From Chloroflexota bacterium (GTDB lineage Bacteria > Chloroflexota > Anaerolineae > Aggregatilineales > UBA2796): a stretch of 64,000 nucleotides of DNA. The notes under the pieces are model-generated. The model saw nothing but the letters and a program-made list of their open reading frames with translations. It ran no database searches and was not told the origin of the DNA. The position numbers and the translations under genes were made by a program. Each line of letters starts with the position of its first letter. Position 1 is the first letter of the stretch. The stretch is taken from NCBI GenBank assembly GCA_021325095.1, contig JAJPHV010000076.1, positions 62,001 to 126,000 of the forward strand, written 5' to 3'. Positions 35,197-42,736 of the stretch are shown one piece after another.

Positions 35197-37701
35197 TTAC
35201 AGCACGTCCACCGGGTCGATGTCGATGTGCCAGCCGGGACGGGTGGTCAGGTCTTCCAGAAGCACCGTCGGGTCGGTAGTTTTCGCCAGGATGTGCCAGC
35301 GGTAGACGTTATCGATCCGGCTGAAGAACGCAGGGGCGGGGCCGATCAGCTCGGTCATGGTCAACTGGCGCTCTGCAATGCGCTGGCGCAGCACCTCGGC
35401 GGCATGGTCGGCTTCGCGCTGTGCCAGAGTCGCGTTTTCGTTGTGGAACTGGAAGCGCACCAGGCGTTTGTAGGGTGGGTAGCGCAGCGTGCGGCGGTAA
35501 TCGATCTCCTTCGCGTAGAACGCCTCGTAATCATGCCTGGATGCGGCCCGGATCGCGTAATAATCCGGCTGGTAAGTTTGCAGCACCACCCGCCCGCCCA
35601 ACCAGCCCCGGCCTGCCCGCCCGGCGACCTGTGTCAGCAGTTGGAAAGTGCGTTCCCCGGCCCGATAGTCGGGCAGGCCAAGCGCCGTGTCGGCCAGGAT
35701 CACCCCAACCAGTGTCACGCGCGGAATGTCCAGCCCTTTGGCGATCATTTGCGTCCCGATCAGCACGTTGGCCTCGCCCTGGACAAACTTCTGCAAAATC
35801 TGGTCATGCGCGTCCCGGCCCTGGGTCGTGTCCCGATCCCAGCGCAGCGTGCGCGCTTGCGGAAATTCTTTGATGACGGCCTCCTCAACGCTGGCCGTAC
35901 CCGCCCCGAAATAACGAATGCGCGCGCTGCCGCACTGCGGGCAAATTTCCGGCTGCCGCCCGCGAAAGCCGCAGTAGTGGCACAGCAGATGTGCCCCCGC
36001 TTCGTGGTAAGTCAGCGGCATTTCGCAACGCGGGCATTTCGCAACGTACCCACAGTCCCGGCACAGGATGAAACTGGCCGTGCCCCGCCGGTTCAGGAAC
36101 AGGATAGCCTGTTCGCCAAGCGCCAGCGTTTCATTCAGAGCAGTGCGCAAAGCGTGGCTGAACATGCTGCGATTCCCGCTGCGAAGCTCCTGGCGCATAT
36201 CGACCACCTGTACGGGCGGCAGCGGTGCGCTCAGGGCGTCGGCGGCCTCGTCGGGCGTATAGCGGTTGGCCGGGATGTCCAACTGGCGCGACTGTTCGGC
36301 CACGCGCTCCCGGTGCACCAGCACGCGATCCGGCAGGCGGATATACTCGATCTCGCCCCGGCGGGCGCGGTAGGTCGTCGTCACGTCCGGGGTGGCCGAC
36401 CCCAGGATGACCGTGCCGCGCTTGATACGCATCAGGGCGATGGCCGTCTCCCGCGCGTGATAGTACGGTGGCGGTACAGGTGGCGACTGCTTGTAGCTAT
36501 CGTCGTGCTCCTCATCCAGGATGACCAGCCCCACGTCTGGCAGCGGCATGAACAGCGCCGAACGCGGCCCGATCACGATGTCGATCTGCCCGGCCCGCGC
36601 CCGCCGCCACGTATCGTAACGCTCCCCATCACTCAGGCTGCTGTGAACCACCGCCACCTGGTCGGGGAAGCGGGCTGCGAAGCGCCGCACCGTCTGGGCC
36701 ACCAGCGCGATCTCCGGCACGAGCACGATGGCCTGCCGTTTTTGTTTGAGCGCAAACTCGATAGCGCGCAGGTAGATCTCAGTCTTACCGGAGCCGGTCA
36801 CGCCGTGCAGCAAAAACGTCCGGGGCGGTTCAGTGCTGTGTTGCGTGTGCAAAGCTTCCATGTGCTGGCGTATCCGGTCCCAACAGTCGAGTTGGGCGGG
36901 CGTCAGGCGCGGGGCTGTCACCGCGACAAATTCCTTGCCCGCCAGCGGGTCGCGCCAGCGTTCGGCCTCGCCCAGTTTCACCAGCCCCTTGTCGGCCAAC
37001 CGCCGCACCACCGCCGCGTCCGCGCCAGTCTGTTCCGTGATCCAGCTTATCTCGACGGGTTCCTGCTGGTCGGCCAGCAGGTACAGCACGTCGATCTGCT
37101 TCTGGCTGCGCAGCCGCTCCACAGCCCGTTCCACCTGATCGGGCCGGATCGCCAAGCGCGCCGTCCGCACCGTTTGCGCTTTGGCGTCGGGTGTGGGCAG
37201 CACTGCCTCTCGTTTGACAATGCCCTGCTCAATCTGTGGCATGAGGGCCTTGCGCCACTGGCTTTTGGGCAGCGCCCGCTCGATCTGCGCCGCGCGCAGC
37301 GGGCCGCGCTCGCGCAGCAGCGCCAGCACTTCCCCGGCCTTGCCGCTGTCCTGGTACGTCGAATCGACCAGCGTATACAGGATGTCGCCGCGCTTGGTGA
37401 TGCCCGGCGGCAGCATCAGCCACAGGCACGCGCCGAGCGGAGCCATCGTCTGCTCGGCCATCCACTGCGCCAGCGCAATCTGCGAAGGCGTGACGACGGG
37501 TTCGGGGGAAATGATGTCCAGGATCGGTTTGGGGTGCGCAATGGGCGACTCGGGGGTGAGTGAAATGACGATGCCTTGCGAGTGACCGGTACGGAAGCTC
37601 ACTTCCACCAGTTGGCCGACGGCAACCTGCCAACCCTCCGGGATCGCGTAGTGAAATGTGCGCCGGGCTGCGGCCTGGTAGATGGCGAGTTCGGCGTACA
37701 T
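35197..37701 (-). CDS. priA: Primosomal protein N' (PriA helicase)
   Basis: Restarts stalled replication forks by binding branched DNA, unwinding it and loading the replicative helicase. 834 aa. N-terminal 3'-end-binding domain begins MYAELAIYQAAARRTFHYAIP. Helicase motifs: Walker A GVTGSGKTEIYL and the DEEH box in VILDEEHDDSYKQ. Zinc-binding knuckles: CRDCGYVAKCPRC and CHYCGFRGRQPEICPQCG, giving the expected eight cysteines. ATG 37701 has GGAGG eight bases upstream; an extended frame before it runs into the MEMO gene. The MEMO gene ends 25 bases upstream, so they probably share a transcript. Confidence 0.96.
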   Translation of the reverse strand: MYAELAIYQAAARRTFHYAIPEGWQVAVGQLVEVSFRTGHSQGIVISLTPESPIAHPKPILDIISPEPVVTPSQIALAQWMAEQTMAPLGACLWLMLPPGITKRGDILYTLVDSTYQDSGKAGEVLALLRERGPLRAAQIERALPKSQWRKALMPQIEQGIVKREAVLPTPDAKAQTVRTARLAIRPDQVERAVERLRSQKQIDVLYLLADQQEPVEISWITEQTGADAAVVRRLADKGLVKLGEAERWRDPLAGKEFVAVTAPRLTPAQLDCWDRIRQHMEALHTQHSTEPPRTFLLHGVTGSGKTEIYLRAIEFALKQKRQAIVLVPEIALVAQTVRRFAARFPDQVAVVHSSLSDGERYDTWRRARAGQIDIVIGPRSALFMPLPDVGLVILDEEHDDSYKQSPPVPPPYYHARETAIALMRIKRGTVILGSATPDVTTTYRARRGEIEYIRLPDRVLVHRERVAEQSRQLDIPANRYTPDEAADALSAPLPPVQVVDMRQELRSGNRSMFSHALRTALNETLALGEQAILFLNRRGTASFILCRDCGYVAKCPRCEMPLTYHEAGAHLLCHYCGFRGRQPEICPQCGSARIRYFGAGTASVEEAVIKEFPQARTLRWDRDTTQGRDAHDQILQKFVQGEANVLIGTQMIAKGLDIPRVTLVGVILADTALGLPDYRAGERTFQLLTQVAGRAGRGWLGGRVVLQTYQPDYYAIRAASRHDYEAFYAKEIDYRRTLRYPPYKRLVRFQFHNENATLAQREADHAAEVLRQRIAERQLTMTELIGPAPAFFSRIDNVYRWHILAKTTDPTVLLEDLTTRPGWHIDIDPVDVL

Positions 37702-37726
37702 GGCCCTGGCCTCCGTCAGGCCGGCA

Positions 37727-38560
37727 TCAGGCCGATTCGTAAAAAATCGCTGCGCCGTAGCCAACCACTTCGCGGAAGTCCCCGGTCACGTCGCCGGACG
37801 TGCCATACCCGACGATCCGGGCGTGATCAGCATTCCAGGCGCGGACGGCGTGAATCACCGTCGCAATCGCGCCGTAGCCGCAGGCAAAGGCCGTCCGGCT
37901 CTCGTTGTACGTCACCACGCAGTCCGCGTCCATCGACTCGACACAGGCCAGCATCATGCTGTCGTACTGGTTCGCCACGTCTTGAGGGTAAAAGTGGGAA
38001 AGGTCAGAACTGGCGACGAACAGCACTTCGCGCCCACGCAGCAGTTCGGCCAGCGCCGTGCCAAGCGCCCTGGACTGCTCGGCGGACTGGTCGCGCAGCA
38101 TGATCGGTACAAACGAGAAGCCCGGCTTAAGGACGTGCTGCAAAAACGGCAGTTCAATCTCGACGGAATGTTCCGGGTCGTTGCGCACCGTACTCAGCCG
38201 GATCAAGTGGCCGAGTGCATTCAGCACCTCTCGGTCAACCCGTACCTCGCCGAGCGGCGTAGCGTAGGCCCCATGTGCGGTTGTCAGCACCGTGCCAGGG
38301 TAGGGATGGTGCATCGGGCCGACGACGACCACCGTATCGCAGGCCAGGTCTTTGACGAGGGCAAAGGCATGGGCCGCTACGGGGCCGCTGTAGCGATAGC
38401 CTGCGTGTGGCGCTAACAGTCCCCAGATTCGCCCGTGTGCTGGCGCCGGGCCAGCCGCGCTGAGGAACCGATCCATCATGCCGATCAAGTCGTCGGCCCG
38501 GTTTGGATACCACTTTCCGGCCAGTGGCGAGGGTCGCACGTCAGTCGTACTGCTAACCAT
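37727..38560 (-). CDS. amrB: MEMO1 family protein (AmmeMemoRadiSam system protein B)
   Basis: 277 aa member of the MEMO family, related in fold to extradiol dioxygenases. Key features are PHAGYRYSGPVAAHAF near the N-terminus with the conserved His, VVGPMHHPYPG, NDPEHSVEIELPFLQ and SSDLSHFYP, the His residues that form the metal-like pocket, and late CGYGAIATVI. Bacterial MEMO genes often sit with AMMECR1 and a radical SAM gene; neither is present here. ATG 38560 uses GGGGAG eight bases upstream; a perfect ten-base anti-16S match lies further upstream without a start codon. Confidence 0.9.
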   Translation of the reverse strand: MVSSTTDVRPSPLAGKWYPNRADDLIGMMDRFLSAAGPAPAHGRIWGLLAPHAGYRYSGPVAAHAFALVKDLACDTVVVVGPMHHPYPGTVLTTAHGAYATPLGEVRVDREVLNALGHLIRLSTVRNDPEHSVEIELPFLQHVLKPGFSFVPIMLRDQSAEQSRALGTALAELLRGREVLFVASSDLSHFYPQDVANQYDSMMLACVESMDADCVVTYNESRTAFACGYGAIATVIHAVRAWNADHARIVGYGTSGDVTGDFREVVGYGAAIFYESA

Positions 38561-38628
38561 CGGCTAATCTCCCCCTGCGACGTCACCTCCTTCATTTTAC
38601 CATCGATTCGGCGGAATTAGCCCGGCGA

Positions 38629-39474
38629 TCAGACATGGTAATCAATCGCAGCCAGGCGGTTCCGCCCGCGAATCGCACTGACCAGCAGCGCCAACACAAA
38701 CACCGCGGCCTGGGTCAGCACGATGGTTGCGCCCGAAGACGTGTCCAGATAGTAACTCAGATAGATACCCAGCAGCGCCGTGAACGCCCCCACCACCATC
38801 GAGATCAACAGCATCCGGTCAAAGCGATCTGTCACGATGCGGGCCGTGATCGGCGGGATGACGATGGCCGCCGCAATCAGCGTCACGCCGATGACCTGCA
38901 TTGACACGATGATGGCCGAGGCCAGCGCCAGCGAAAAGAAGGTGTCGATCCGCTGAGTCCGAACGCCATAAGCGTGGGCCGTTTCTTCGTCGAAGGTAGT
39001 GAAAAGCAGCGGCCTGTACAGCACGAAAATCCCCATGCCGACCAGCGTCGTCACGATGGCAACCCCGGCCAGTTGCTCCACCGTCACGCCCAGGATGCTC
39101 CCGAACAGCGACGCTTCCAGGTCTTGCATGAAGCGATGCTTGCTGCTGACAATCGCCACGCCAAGCGCAAAACTGGCCGTCGTCACGATGCCAATGGCGG
39201 CATCGGCGCTGATCCTGTAGCGGCGCACGGTTTGCGTGATCAGCAATGCGGCCAGGAAGCCCCACAGCCCTGCGCCCGCGTAGAAATTCCACTGCAAAGC
39301 AAAGGACACCGCCGCGCCGCCAAAAACCGCGTGCGACAGACCATGCCCGATGTAGCTCATGCCGCGCAGCACGATGTACACCCCAAGCAGGCCACACAGC
39401 ACGCCGATCAGCATCGAGGACAGCGCGCCGTTGCGGAAGAACTCGTACCTAAACGGCGCTAACAATACGTCCAT
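38629..39474 (-). CDS. Metal ABC transporter permease (ZnuB/MntB type)
   Basis: 281 aa membrane subunit of a zinc or manganese importer (ABC-3 family) with about eight helices. Typical blocks: GVLCGLLGVYIVLRGMSYIG, then GHGLSHAVFGGAAV, and near the middle TTFDEETAHAYGV, the coupling helix that contacts the ATPase. ATG 39474 is preferred because GAGGAA is eight bases upstream; it overlaps the end of the ATPase gene by 26 bases. An upstream start at 39510 is possible. The order is binding protein, ATPase, permease. Confidence 0.9.
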   Translation of the reverse strand: MDVLLAPFRYEFFRNGALSSMLIGVLCGLLGVYIVLRGMSYIGHGLSHAVFGGAAVSFALQWNFYAGAGLWGFLAALLITQTVRRYRISADAAIGIVTTASFALGVAIVSSKHRFMQDLEASLFGSILGVTVEQLAGVAIVTTLVGMGIFVLYRPLLFTTFDEETAHAYGVRTQRIDTFFSLALASAIIVSMQVIGVTLIAAAIVIPPITARIVTDRFDRMLLISMVVGAFTALLGIYLSYYLDTSSGATIVLTQAAVFVLALLVSAIRGRNRLAAIDYHV

Positions 39475-40330
39475 GTGTGGGTTCCTCTTCTTCCGCTGTG
39501 CCATCGCCATCCTGTGCCGAATGCGACAGCACCGGGCGCGGATTGATGTCGTGATAGCTGTGTCCGTGTGGCCGCTCCTGGACGAAGATCAGACCGTGCT
39601 GCCGGACGACGAGCATATCGCCCCTGAAGGTTGCGTTCAGCGTCTCCGGCGTGAACACCTCTTCCGGCGTCCCCTGCGCCATGATCATGCGGTTCAGGCA
39701 GATAACCCAGGGCAGGTGCGCTGCCGCCGCGTTCAGGTCGTGCGTCGTCATCAGCACGGTCACGCCGCCCCGGTTCAGATCGGCCAACAGGTGCAGAATG
39801 TCTTCCTGGGTACGCAGGTCAACCCCGGCGGTGGGTTCGTCCAGCACCAGCAGTTCCGGCTCCGCAATCAAAGCTCGCGCCAGGAAGACACGCTGCTGCT
39901 GCCCGCCGGACAGTTCACGGATGTGGCGCTGGCTGAACTCGGCAATGCCCAGCCGTTCCATGACTGCCTGTGCCAGTGCGCGCTCGGCCCGGCTCGGCCA
40001 GGGCCATACCCCCGCCCGCTGAGTCCGACCCATCAACACCGCCTGTTCGACGTTCAGTGGGAAATTCCAGTCCACCGCCTCCACTTGCGGCACATAGCCG
40101 ACTCGTCCCGACGGGCGATCTCGCACGATCTGGCCGCCCACGCGCACGCTCCCGCGCGCCGGAGCGTGCAGCCCCAGAATCGTCTTGAGCAGAGTAGTTT
40201 TGCCCGCGCCGCTTGGCCCCAGCACCCCGGCAAACTGCCCCTTGTGCAGGTGCAGGTTAATATTCTCAAGCACGGCTGTCGCGCCGTAGCAACACGTCAC
40301 ATTTTCAAATTCGACTACCGGTACGGTCAC
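39449..40330 (-). CDS. Metal ABC transporter ATP-binding protein
   Basis: 293 aa ATPase powering the importer. Walker A GPSGAGKTT (37-45), Q-loop in GYVPQVEAVDW, signature LSGGQQQR, Walker B LLVLDEPTAGVD, and His-switch MTTHDLN. A C-terminal extension of about 40 residues (SHSAQDGDGTAEEEEPTHG) is unusual and rich in Glu, Asp and His, perhaps metal-binding. GTG 40330 has AAAGGAG five bases upstream. The substrate (Zn2+ or Mn2+) cannot be decided from the ATPase. Confidence 0.92.
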   Translation of the reverse strand: MTVPVVEFENVTCCYGATAVLENINLHLHKGQFAGVLGPSGAGKTTLLKTILGLHAPARGSVRVGGQIVRDRPSGRVGYVPQVEAVDWNFPLNVEQAVLMGRTQRAGVWPWPSRAERALAQAVMERLGIAEFSQRHIRELSGGQQQRVFLARALIAEPELLVLDEPTAGVDLRTQEDILHLLADLNRGGVTVLMTTHDLNAAAAHLPWVICLNRMIMAQGTPEEVFTPETLNATFRGDMLVVRQHGLIFVQERPHGHSYHDINPRPVLSHSAQDGDGTAEEEEPTHGRIVSAV

Positions 40331-40369
40331 AAAATCTCCTTTCTGTCTTGCCCGTGCAACGCCAGCCAG

Positions 40370-40432
40370 TTCCCCCTCCTCTTCTCTGCGAAGCGGAGCG
40401 GGGAGGTAAGCTTCTACCTCCCCGACTCCTCA
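40370..40432. repeat. Dispersed palindromic repeat overlapping the end of the metal-binding protein gene (copy 8)
   Basis: Core hairpin TCTCTGCGAAGCGGAGCGGGG next to a perfect 9-base stem GGGGAGGTA with TACCTCCCC (40400-40423). The stop and last codons of the binding-protein gene lie inside the repeat. Confidence 0.6.
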
Positions 40433-41511
40433 ACCGCCGTATCTGGCCCAGGCAGATTGTCGGTAGGCACGTCCTTCAACGGCGATGGGTCGCCGCCCAG
40501 CGCCTCCGTCATGGTCGTCACATCGTTCACCAGAAGCTGCAAATACGAATGATAGCGGCGATCTCCCAGCTGGTTCGGCAAAGCGTCGTCGGCCAGCGTC
40601 CCGACGTACTTCACGCCCGCTTCCCTGCCGATCTGATCCAGCACCTTCGACGGGAACACCTCCGAGCCGAAGATCGCGGGAACGCCCTCCTGCTTGATCT
40701 GCTCGATCAGCCGGGCCACTTCCCGCGCAGATGGCTCCGCAAAATCGGCGGGCTGGATCGCGCCGATGACGGTCATGCCATAGCGCGGCGCAAAATAGGC
40801 GAACGAGTCGTGATAGGTCAGCAGCTTGCGGTTTTTCTGCGGGACGCTGGCGATGGCATTGCAGATCGCCTGGTCGAGCGCCTTCAACCGTGCGGACAGA
40901 GCTTCATAGTTAGTCGCGTAGTAACCCGCGTTGGACGGGTCCCGCTCAACCAGTGCATCGCGCATGATCGCCGCGTAGCGCATGGCAAGCAACGGGTTCA
41001 TCCACAGATGCGGATTCGGGTTGCCGCCGTCCTTCGGGAAACTGAAATCGAAAGCCCAATCCTGTTCGCCGAGCGTCAGCGCGCCTAGCTCGACGATCTT
41101 CGCCCCTGGCTTCAGGTTGGCTTCGGCCAGTTTGCGAGTCGGTTCTTCCAGGTGCAGTCCGTTGATGAAGATCAGGTCGGCTTGAGTGAGAAACTGTGCG
41201 TCCGATGGCCTGGGTTCAAAGGTGTGCGAGTCGGCCCCTTCCGGGATCAGCCCGTGAAGGTGGATACGATTGCCCCCGACGTTGAACGCCAGATTGGTGA
41301 TGGGAGCAACCGTCGTCACGACATAGAGCGTGGGCGTACTCGCCGCATCCGGATCAGCAGCTTGAGGTGCGCCTGCCGTCGCGGGGCTGAGGGCAATTTG
41401 GGTGGACGGCGTACAGCGCTGTAGCGCGGGATCAACTGCCTGCGCCTTCACTAACTGGACAGGATTGACTAGCAAGGCCACGACCAATGAAAGCACTGCC
41501 TTCCATTGCAT
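40414..41511 (-). CDS. Metal ABC transporter substrate-binding protein (ZnuA/MntA-like, SBP family 9)
   Basis: 365 aa exported metal receptor. Signal peptide 1-24 (WKAVLSLVVALLVNPVQLVKAQA). Likely metal ligands: His in EGADSHTFEPRPSDAQ, His in NPNPHLWMNPL, and a Glu or Asp in AIFGSEVFPSKVLDQI; the third His-containing segment is TYHDSFAYF. The His-rich loop of many zinc-specific members is missing, so manganese is at least as likely. ATG 41511 has GGAAAGG upstream; GTG 41517 is possible. The last five codons come from a dispersed repeat. It is the first gene of the importer operon. Confidence 0.88.
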   Translation of the reverse strand: MQWKAVLSLVVALLVNPVQLVKAQAVDPALQRCTPSTQIALSPATAGAPQAADPDAASTPTLYVVTTVAPITNLAFNVGGNRIHLHGLIPEGADSHTFEPRPSDAQFLTQADLIFINGLHLEEPTRKLAEANLKPGAKIVELGALTLGEQDWAFDFSFPKDGGNPNPHLWMNPLLAMRYAAIMRDALVERDPSNAGYYATNYEALSARLKALDQAICNAIASVPQKNRKLLTYHDSFAYFAPRYGMTVIGAIQPADFAEPSAREVARLIEQIKQEGVPAIFGSEVFPSKVLDQIGREAGVKYVGTLADDALPNQLGDRRYHSYLQLLVNDVTTMTEALGGDPSPLKDVPTDNLPGPDTAVEESGR

Positions 41512-41538
41512 ACACACAGCCTTTCCGTTACAGCTAGG

Positions 41539-41552
41539 TGTAGGAAATTACA
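41539..41552. promoter_or_regulatory. Candidate operator for the metal importer
   Basis: TGTA, six bases, TACA in the leader, 11 bases downstream of the -10 box. It is placed to block transcription; it is not a close match to E. coli Zur or B. subtilis MntR sites. Confidence 0.3.
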
Positions 41553-41562
41553 ACTGCATTAA

Positions 41563-41590
41563 ATTATAGAAGGCGGCTCGGAACATGCAA
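41563..41590 (-). promoter_or_regulatory. Sigma-70-type promoter for the metal importer operon
   Basis: Minus strand: TTGCAT, 16-base spacer, TATAAT (exact consensus -10). Confidence 0.65.
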
Positions 41591-41816
41591 TGTGCAATAT
41601 ATACGGTGGGCTCTCTGTTCGTGTCTCGGGAGATACGGGCTGGAAGGCATAGGGCACAGGCCCTGACAGAAGCACAGAAGCAAAGCCAGCTCACCCATGC
41701 TGCCCGTCGAAAGCGTGGGCTGTCAGGTCGCCGTCCAGAAAATCGCAGCGTAATGGTCTGGGCAGCGCTTCATCACTGTCCAAATAGCACTATCTTTGTA
41801 ACGGGTTTTCCGCGTA
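41591..41816. other. Gap without a recognisable gene
   Basis: An open frame crosses it on the plus strand but its translation resembles nothing and has no ribosome site. It may hold the decayed 3' part of the short gene at 41817-42056. Confidence 0.4.
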
Positions 41817-42056
41817 TCAGCCCCTGCTGTCAGACAGCCATGCCTCGTCAGGCTCAGGCTGCCAGCGGCTCACATTCAGCGGCGGGCGCCGACTTGGGAA
41901 CAGATTGCTAACCACATCGACCTTTTGCGGAACGCTGTTTAACATCATCCCGACAATGTTCATTGCCTGGTCACAATCAGCCCAATTCCACGGCTCCTCG
42001 AACTCAACACGAAGCCGGGTTTCATCTGCGGTATCCCAAATGACCTTGACTGGCAT
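41817..42056 (-). CDS. Short STAS/SpoIIAA-like protein, probably truncated
   Basis: 79 aa. The start PVKVIWDTADETRLRVEFEE then WNWADCDQAMNIVGMMLNSVPQKVDVVSNL resembles small Chloroflexota proteins of STAS-like fold, in which a beta-strand, an acidic turn and the phrase KVDVI precede about 60 further residues. Here the sequence turns into unrelated residues and stops soon after, so the C-terminal half seems lost. AAGGA precedes the ATG by eight bases. It stands next to a transposase remnant, in a stretch of gene debris. Family assignment is tentative. Confidence 0.45.
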   Translation of the reverse strand: MPVKVIWDTADETRLRVEFEEPWNWADCDQAMNIVGMMLNSVPQKVDVVSNLFPSRRPPLNVSRWQPEPDEAWLSDSRG

Positions 42057-42222
42057 GGATCAATTCCTTAGTTAGTTTCAGCGAAGTCGAGGCTTTCCAT
42101 TACCGGGTCATGTAATGTTTACCGCCGTTGTGGCAATGAAGTTACAGGGCCTGGCAAAATTGCCAGCCAGGCGATGGCTATAGGCGCACTGATCGGGCGT
42201 ATTTCAAGTTAATTCATTCCGT

Positions 42223-42253
42223 TTGACCTCAGCCCCGCTCCGCTCTGCGCTCA
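42223..42253. repeat. Dispersed palindromic repeat, one arm only (copy 9)
   Basis: TTTGACCTCAGCCCCGCTCC followed by GCTCTGCGCTC; it forms the 3' edge of the transposase remnant. The gap 42057-42222 before it contains only a short palindrome CTGGCAAAATTGCCAG (42151-42166). Confidence 0.5.
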
Positions 42254-42588
42254 ATTTCGGCGGACTGAAAGGTGGCATGGCGCGCGACATCCTGTTCTAC
42301 ATCAAAGAGCGTGTTTTTTGCATTTGTGCCGGCGCTGGGTGAGGTCGATGATCTGAAATACGCGGCGGCAGGCGCGATGCGCTGGTTGAGCGGGACTGCT
42401 TCGGCGTGCTCGGCGGCTTTGCGGTTATAGAACAGAGTGCCTTTGCGCTCATTAAACGTCTTTCGGCAGCACCTGCATTGAAACCGTTGCCGCCCTTCCC
42501 TGGTCTTCCCGTACAGGATGATATTTCCGCCGCTGACTTTGCCGTATTTCTCACTCTGTGGATTGGGGCAGACCACCAACAGTGTCAA
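42229..42588 (-). pseudogene. IS1-type transposase remnant
   Basis: 119-codon frame. The N-terminal part CPNPQSEKYGKVSGG, then GKTREGRQRFQCRCCRKTF resembles the zinc-ribbon and following segment of IS1-family InsA-like transposases. The second Cys of the first knuckle has become Ser. After FYNRK the sequence jumps to AAEHAEAV, a segment that normally follows about 35 residues of helix-turn-helix, so an internal deletion is likely; the rest is unrelated and ends in a dispersed repeat. There is no DDE catalytic domain. TTG start at 42588 is nominal. Confidence 0.6.
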
Positions 42589-42736
42589 GGGAGACTACCA
42601 ACCGAAGATAAGACGAAATTCCCTTGCTTATGCCCTTCTGATAGTGCTTTAACGCCGCTCATACGTAAGGCTTCTACACTGAACATGGAGATGCGGCACG
42701 CTGCATTTCTAGTTTCTATTGTGGAGCGTGTAGATT

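Noticed and set aside
35098-37563. 821-codon open frame on the plus strand opposite priA
   Set aside because: The minus-strand frame is an unmistakable PriA with all helicase and zinc motifs; the opposite frame has none and reflects GC codon bias.
42589-42736. Heat-shock (CIRCE or sigma-32-type) control site before clpB
   Set aside because: No TTAGCACTC-type inverted repeat and no convincing promoter boxes; only a weak CACGCT/AGCGTG pair with a 22-base gap.
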